Origin: Candidatus Hydrogenedentota bacterium | GTDB lineage: Bacteria; Hydrogenedentota; Hydrogenedentia; Hydrogenedentales; CAITNO01 | Length of the DNA: 9,401 bases | Assembly: GCA_023145975.1 (NCBI GenBank) | Contig: JAGLCZ010000258.1 | Span: 1-9,401 of the forward strand | Reading direction: 5' to 3' | In this document: positions 6,940 to 9,401 of the stretch, piece after piece | Layout of the letters: every line of letters starts with the position of its first letter | How positions within the stretch are numbered: the stretch's first letter is position 1 | Position numbers and translations under genes: made by a program | Notes under the pieces: model-generated | Seen by the model: the letters and a program-made list of their open reading frames with translations, nothing else | The model's database searches: none | Told to the model about the DNA's origin: nothing

Positions 6940-6961
6940 TCATGATAGCATAGTATCATGA
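6940..6961. promoter_or_regulatory. Operator-like palindrome upstream of the glycosyltransferase gene
   Basis: An 8-bp perfect inverted repeat, TCATGATA (6940-6947) and TATCATGA (6954-6961), with a 6-base centre. Each arm contains the self-palindrome TCATGA, the two copies 16 bases apart. It lies about 145-165 bases before the glycosyltransferase start. There is no adjoining T run, so a protein-binding site is more likely than a terminator. Confidence 0.4.
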
Positions 6962-6995
6962 TCTTTCTTATCCTGTCAGTGAAAATAACCTGTGC

Positions 6996-7103
6996 TTACT
7001 GGGTGGCTGCCCCTGATTTCTCCAGATTGTCTGTCCGAAATTCCTTTGGGCACTTCACTTGATTGATCGCACCTTGGAACCAGACCAGGAAAAGCGCACG
7101 CAT
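6996..7103 (-). CDS. Possible small ORF of 35 residues or decayed coding remnant
   Basis: ATG at 7103 (or GTG at 7106) to TAA at 6996-6998 encodes a 35-residue peptide that begins MRALFLVWFQGA and ends KSGAATQ, with a plausible amino-acid mix. AGGAG lies about 10-13 bases upstream. An overlapping 67-codon frame in another phase competes for the same stretch. I do not recognise the peptide. It may be the last part of a broken gene or chance; treat as speculative. Confidence 0.15.
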   Translation of the reverse strand: MRALFLVWFQGAINQVKCPKEFRTDNLEKSGAATQ

Positions 7104-7239
7104 CACGGCTGCGTTTACTCCTGTTCGGTTTCTCTAATGTTACGTTATGCGTAAGCCCTGAAAGGCCTCTCCGCGGCATCCGACGTGGTTCTTTATACAG
7201 AAATATTGTTTTCAGCAGGGGAATGTTACCCTACACGGT

Positions 7240-9264
7240 CTACTTCACCGGCCAGCTCGCCCGCAGTTCACTTTTAAATAGCCCCATTTTCTCCAGCGGA
7301 AGCGGTTCAAAGCCCATCTTCAAGGCTGGTGACTCAGGCTTCAGGCGATAGTCGTGTTTCTCCATATCGACGAACAGCGGGTCGGTATCCGTCAGGTTGT
7401 CTTTGTATTTGATATAGGAATCTGCCTCTTCGTACACATCTTTCCAATCTTTGCCCACGAAGATGTTCCGGGCAACCAGATTGCCTATGGGCGCTTTGGG
7501 TTCGCTTTCGAGGATATTGGTCAGCTTCGGGTAGCGTTCGGAATAGGGCGGCTTGTTGTAGGCGATGCCCGAAATGGTGCCTTTCTCCTTCTCCTCGGCG
7601 ATCCAATCGTCGGCGTGCTGGTGCGCCCAGTTGAGGGCGCGGCCGTCAATATGGAGGGCTTTCCTACAGTTGATGAAGATATTGTTTTCCACCGTGCAAT
7701 CCCGTCCACCGCCAATGAAGGCCGCACGGTAGACATTGCGAAAGACATTGCCGTAGATCTCGGCGGAGGAAAACATGTCGTCGAGATAGATGCCTACACT
7801 GTGCTCGTTGTGGAATCCGTTAATGTCGTAGAGATAGTTGTAGCGAATGACGTGGCCGCGCATGGTCCAGTTGCGTCCGGTGTACATGGCCCCCGCGTCG
7901 TTCGATTCCAGGCACACATCGTGAATCTCGTTCAGCTCAATGATGTGATCATTGCCGCCAAATCCGATGGCCATGTGTGGGGCGTCGTGAATATAATTGT
8001 TTGCAACCCGGTTACCTACGCCCCCGACTTGAATGCCCGCCTGATATACGCGTTTGACCTGCGCGAAATCGTGAATGTGGTTGTTCACGGCAAAATGCCC
8101 GGCAGGCTCAAGGGTGGTGCGATTACCGCCGCTGATGCTGATACCTGCGCCGCCCATGCCGTAGATGTCGCATCCCTCAACGCCATTGTTTTTTCCGTCG
8201 CTAACCGAAATAGCACTCTTGCCGCTGTTGCGTACGGTGAGCGAATTGATACGGTTGCCCTCCCCACCTTGGACTGCGACGACCACGCCCCGCGCACCTT
8301 CAAGAGTTAAACCTTGGAGAGTAATATAAGAAGCCTTCTTCATCGTTATCAGATTCGGCAGCTGCGTCACCATGACTTCAGTTGTGGCGGGATCGGAGGG
8401 CGGCCAGAAGTAGAGCACGCCCGATTCGCGGTCGAGATACCACTCGCCGGGGGTATCTAATTCGGAGAGCAAATTATAGGCGTAATACCACTGAGCCTTG
8501 CGGTACCCGTAAACGTGATAAGGTTCCTTTACCGCAATGATCTTCTTCTCCACATTGATGCTCTCGATGGGATGCCGCTGCTCCGACCAGTCCCAGAACC
8601 AATAGCCATGAACCCAGGGATCCGGCTCATCCAGCCAGCGACTCGGTCGGTCGCCCTCGTAGAAAAATTTACCCGTTTTGCTGCCGACCCTGCCGTGAGA
8701 TACGTGCCCGTCTTCTACCGCGATGTCTACAATGGCGGAAAAATCTTTATTGGGCCAACGGGCCAAAGTCATGCGCATACCGTCGAAGAAGAGTTCCGGT
8801 CTCCTCTTCAAGGGCGTTTCGAATTCTGTTATTCCCTGTTCTTTGAGATTCAACTGTACTACATGGGGTCGCGCCGATTCGTCAATCCTGCTCAAGACGG
8901 TCTCGTTCGTGACCGGTGCAAAACCCGTAACAAGACGACCCCCGAGTAACCGTGCCGTAACCTCCGTGCCAGCGATATAGCGAATGGGCGCATCGGCGGT
9001 ACCCGAATCCTGCTCTTCCAGAAGAAAGGGCTTTTCCAGAATGTAGTCGCCCCCATGGATACGTACTTCGGCGCCCTCGGCTAACCCACCCCCGGCCCGG
9101 GCAGCACGAAGAGCATCCCGCGCGGCTTCAAGCGTAGTGTGGGCACCATTCGCGCCGTCGGGTGACACGTGGATGACCAATTGAGCAAAAAGGTTATTTT
9201 GGGTGGGGAATATTACTGTACATACTATTACAGCGAAAATACTGATCTTTGAAATTCTTTTCAT
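7240..9264 (-). CDS. Secreted right-handed beta-helix protein, GH141-like
   Basis: A 674-residue predicted exported polysaccharide-active protein. Residues 1-27 are a signal peptide (MKRISK, hydrophobic core, likely cleavage at LFA|Q). Next comes the opening seen in GH141-type and related proteins: VSPDG (33-37), an LEAARDALR helix (45-53), RIHGGDY (68-74) and a D-S-G-T-A-D-A-P-I-R-Y segment (86-96). Residues about 310-540 form a parallel beta-helix with recurring turn motifs (NNHIHD, NNYIHD, LNEIHD, YNYLYD, GNVFRN, NNIFIN). Acidic residues in the helix, such as Asp456 and Asp495-Asp496, are candidate catalytic residues by position only. The Trp/Tyr-rich insert at 208-262 could help bind glycan. 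Known GH141 members include fucosidase and xylanase activities; the substrate here is unknown, and a polysaccharide lyase or a non-catalytic role is possible. The gene is visibly more GC-rich than its neighbours. The ribosome site is weak (AGGA, 10 bases from the ATG). Confidence 0.85.
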   Translation of the reverse strand: MKRISKISIFAVIVCTVIFPTQNNLFAQLVIHVSPDGANGAHTTLEAARDALRAARAGGGLAEGAEVRIHGGDYILEKPFLLEEQDSGTADAPIRYIAGTEVTARLLGGRLVTGFAPVTNETVLSRIDESARPHVVQLNLKEQGITEFETPLKRRPELFFDGMRMTLARWPNKDFSAIVDIAVEDGHVSHGRVGSKTGKFFYEGDRPSRWLDEPDPWVHGYWFWDWSEQRHPIESINVEKKIIAVKEPYHVYGYRKAQWYYAYNLLSELDTPGEWYLDRESGVLYFWPPSDPATTEVMVTQLPNLITMKKASYITLQGLTLEGARGVVVAVQGGEGNRINSLTVRNSGKSAISVSDGKNNGVEGCDIYGMGGAGISISGGNRTTLEPAGHFAVNNHIHDFAQVKRVYQAGIQVGGVGNRVANNYIHDAPHMAIGFGGNDHIIELNEIHDVCLESNDAGAMYTGRNWTMRGHVIRYNYLYDINGFHNEHSVGIYLDDMFSSAEIYGNVFRNVYRAAFIGGGRDCTVENNIFINCRKALHIDGRALNWAHQHADDWIAEEKEKGTISGIAYNKPPYSERYPKLTNILESEPKAPIGNLVARNIFVGKDWKDVYEEADSYIKYKDNLTDTDPLFVDMEKHDYRLKPESPALKMGFEPLPLEKMGLFKSELRASWPVK

Positions 9265-9293
9265 ATGTATTTAATCCTAGGTGGTTCTAAAAA

Positions 9294-9327
9294 TTCACTT
9301 TTTCACTTGTGATTTAAGTGAAATCAC
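9294..9327 (-). promoter_or_regulatory. Overlapping inverted repeats in the beta-helix gene leader (operator or RNA switch)
   Basis: TTTCACTT (9301-9308) pairs perfectly with AAGTGAAA (9316-9323), and GTGATTT (9309-9315) pairs perfectly with AAATCAC (9321-9327). The two stems share bases, so only one can form at a time. A further direct copy of TTCACTT lies at 9294-9300, 8 bases from the next. The cluster lies 30-63 bases before the start codon, directly after the predicted -10. It could be a multi-site repressor operator or two alternative mRNA hairpins. Confidence 0.5.
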
Positions 9328-9334
9328 AGAACCC

Positions 9335-9362
9335 GTTGTACAATTTTCCTAAATCAATTCAA
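9335..9362 (-). promoter_or_regulatory. Candidate promoter of the beta-helix gene
   Basis: On the minus strand TTGAAT (9357-9362) and TACAAC (9335-9340) are spaced by 16 bases, each matching consensus at four of six positions. Transcription would start near 9328, at the edge of the overlapping inverted repeats. This is a modest match in an A/T-rich upstream region. The rest of the sequence to the window edge (9363-9401) shows no gene. Confidence 0.3.
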
Positions 9363-9401
9363 AAACACATTATTTTATTGGTTCATCCGTAAAAGGCGTA
9401 C

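Larger units (their letters stand above)
6797..7239. other. 443-base gap with no convincing gene
   Basis: This gap holds the upstream region of the glycosyltransferase gene and the 3' flank of the beta-helix gene. Visible content: an operator-like palindrome at 6940-6961; short stems ACGCA/TGCGT (about 7098-7114) and TTACG/CGTAA (7140-7154); a weak AGGG/CCCT stem (7217-7232) shortly after the beta-helix stop codon without a T run; and minus-strand frames open for 35-67 codons between 6976 and 7179. The longer of these frames has a composition unlike a real protein (rich in Arg, Ser and Pro). I recognise no known RNA family. The 6970-7200 part is more GC-rich than the A/T-rich 6810-6960 part, so it may be a decayed gene or an unrecognised RNA. 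Confidence 0.5.

Noticed and set aside
6976..7179. 67-codon minus-strand frame as a gene
   Set aside because: Its composition is Arg/Ser/Pro-rich and unlike a folded protein, with no ribosome site; another frame in the same stretch is equally plausible.
7354..8310. 318-codon open frame on the plus strand
   Set aside because: It is antisense to the beta-helix gene, whose frame has a signal peptide and recurring helix motifs. The opposite frame is open because of the GC-rich codon bias, and its protein shows no domain.
8515..8949. 144-codon plus-strand frame
   Set aside because: It is a shadow of the beta-helix gene, with no recognisable feature.

Overview
This is a chromosomal stretch from an uncultured-type bacterium of roughly 45-55% GC. 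Several genes carry secretion or lipoprotein signals, and the set (beta-helix carbohydrate-active protein, xylose-isomerase-like TIM barrel, lipoprotein glycerophosphodiesterase, GT2 transferase) is typical of Gram-negative polysaccharide degraders such as Hydrogenedentota, Planctomycetota or Lentisphaerota. That placement is an inference from gene style; no rRNA or marker gene is present.

Positions 1-3945 are read on the plus strand: the 3' part of an unrecognised gene, a double-hotdog MaoC-like acyl dehydratase, a diiron alternative oxidase of the plastid-terminal-oxidase (PTOX) type, and an unrecognised exported or membrane-anchored protein whose start overlaps the oxidase gene. Positions 3961-9264 are read on the minus strand, in transcription order: a large secreted right-handed beta-helix protein (GH141-like), a 443-base gap without a convincing gene, a DPM1-like GT2 glycosyltransferase, a sugar-phosphate isomerase/epimerase-like TIM barrel, and a glycerophosphodiester phosphodiesterase lipoprotein that converges on the plus-strand block.

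The most notable gene is the oxidase. All six expected iron ligands and the active-site tyrosine can be placed, yet it sits beside a lipid-type dehydratase and an uncharacterised exported protein, with no other respiratory gene in view. Its leader is a 95-base element bounded by an 11-bp perfect inverted repeat. On the minus strand the genes are separated by about 150 bases or more. At least two of them (the beta-helix and phosphodiesterase genes) have inverted repeats placed where transcription should begin, so they look individually regulated rather than one tight operon. There is no tRNA, rRNA, CRISPR array, intact insertion sequence or phage gene.
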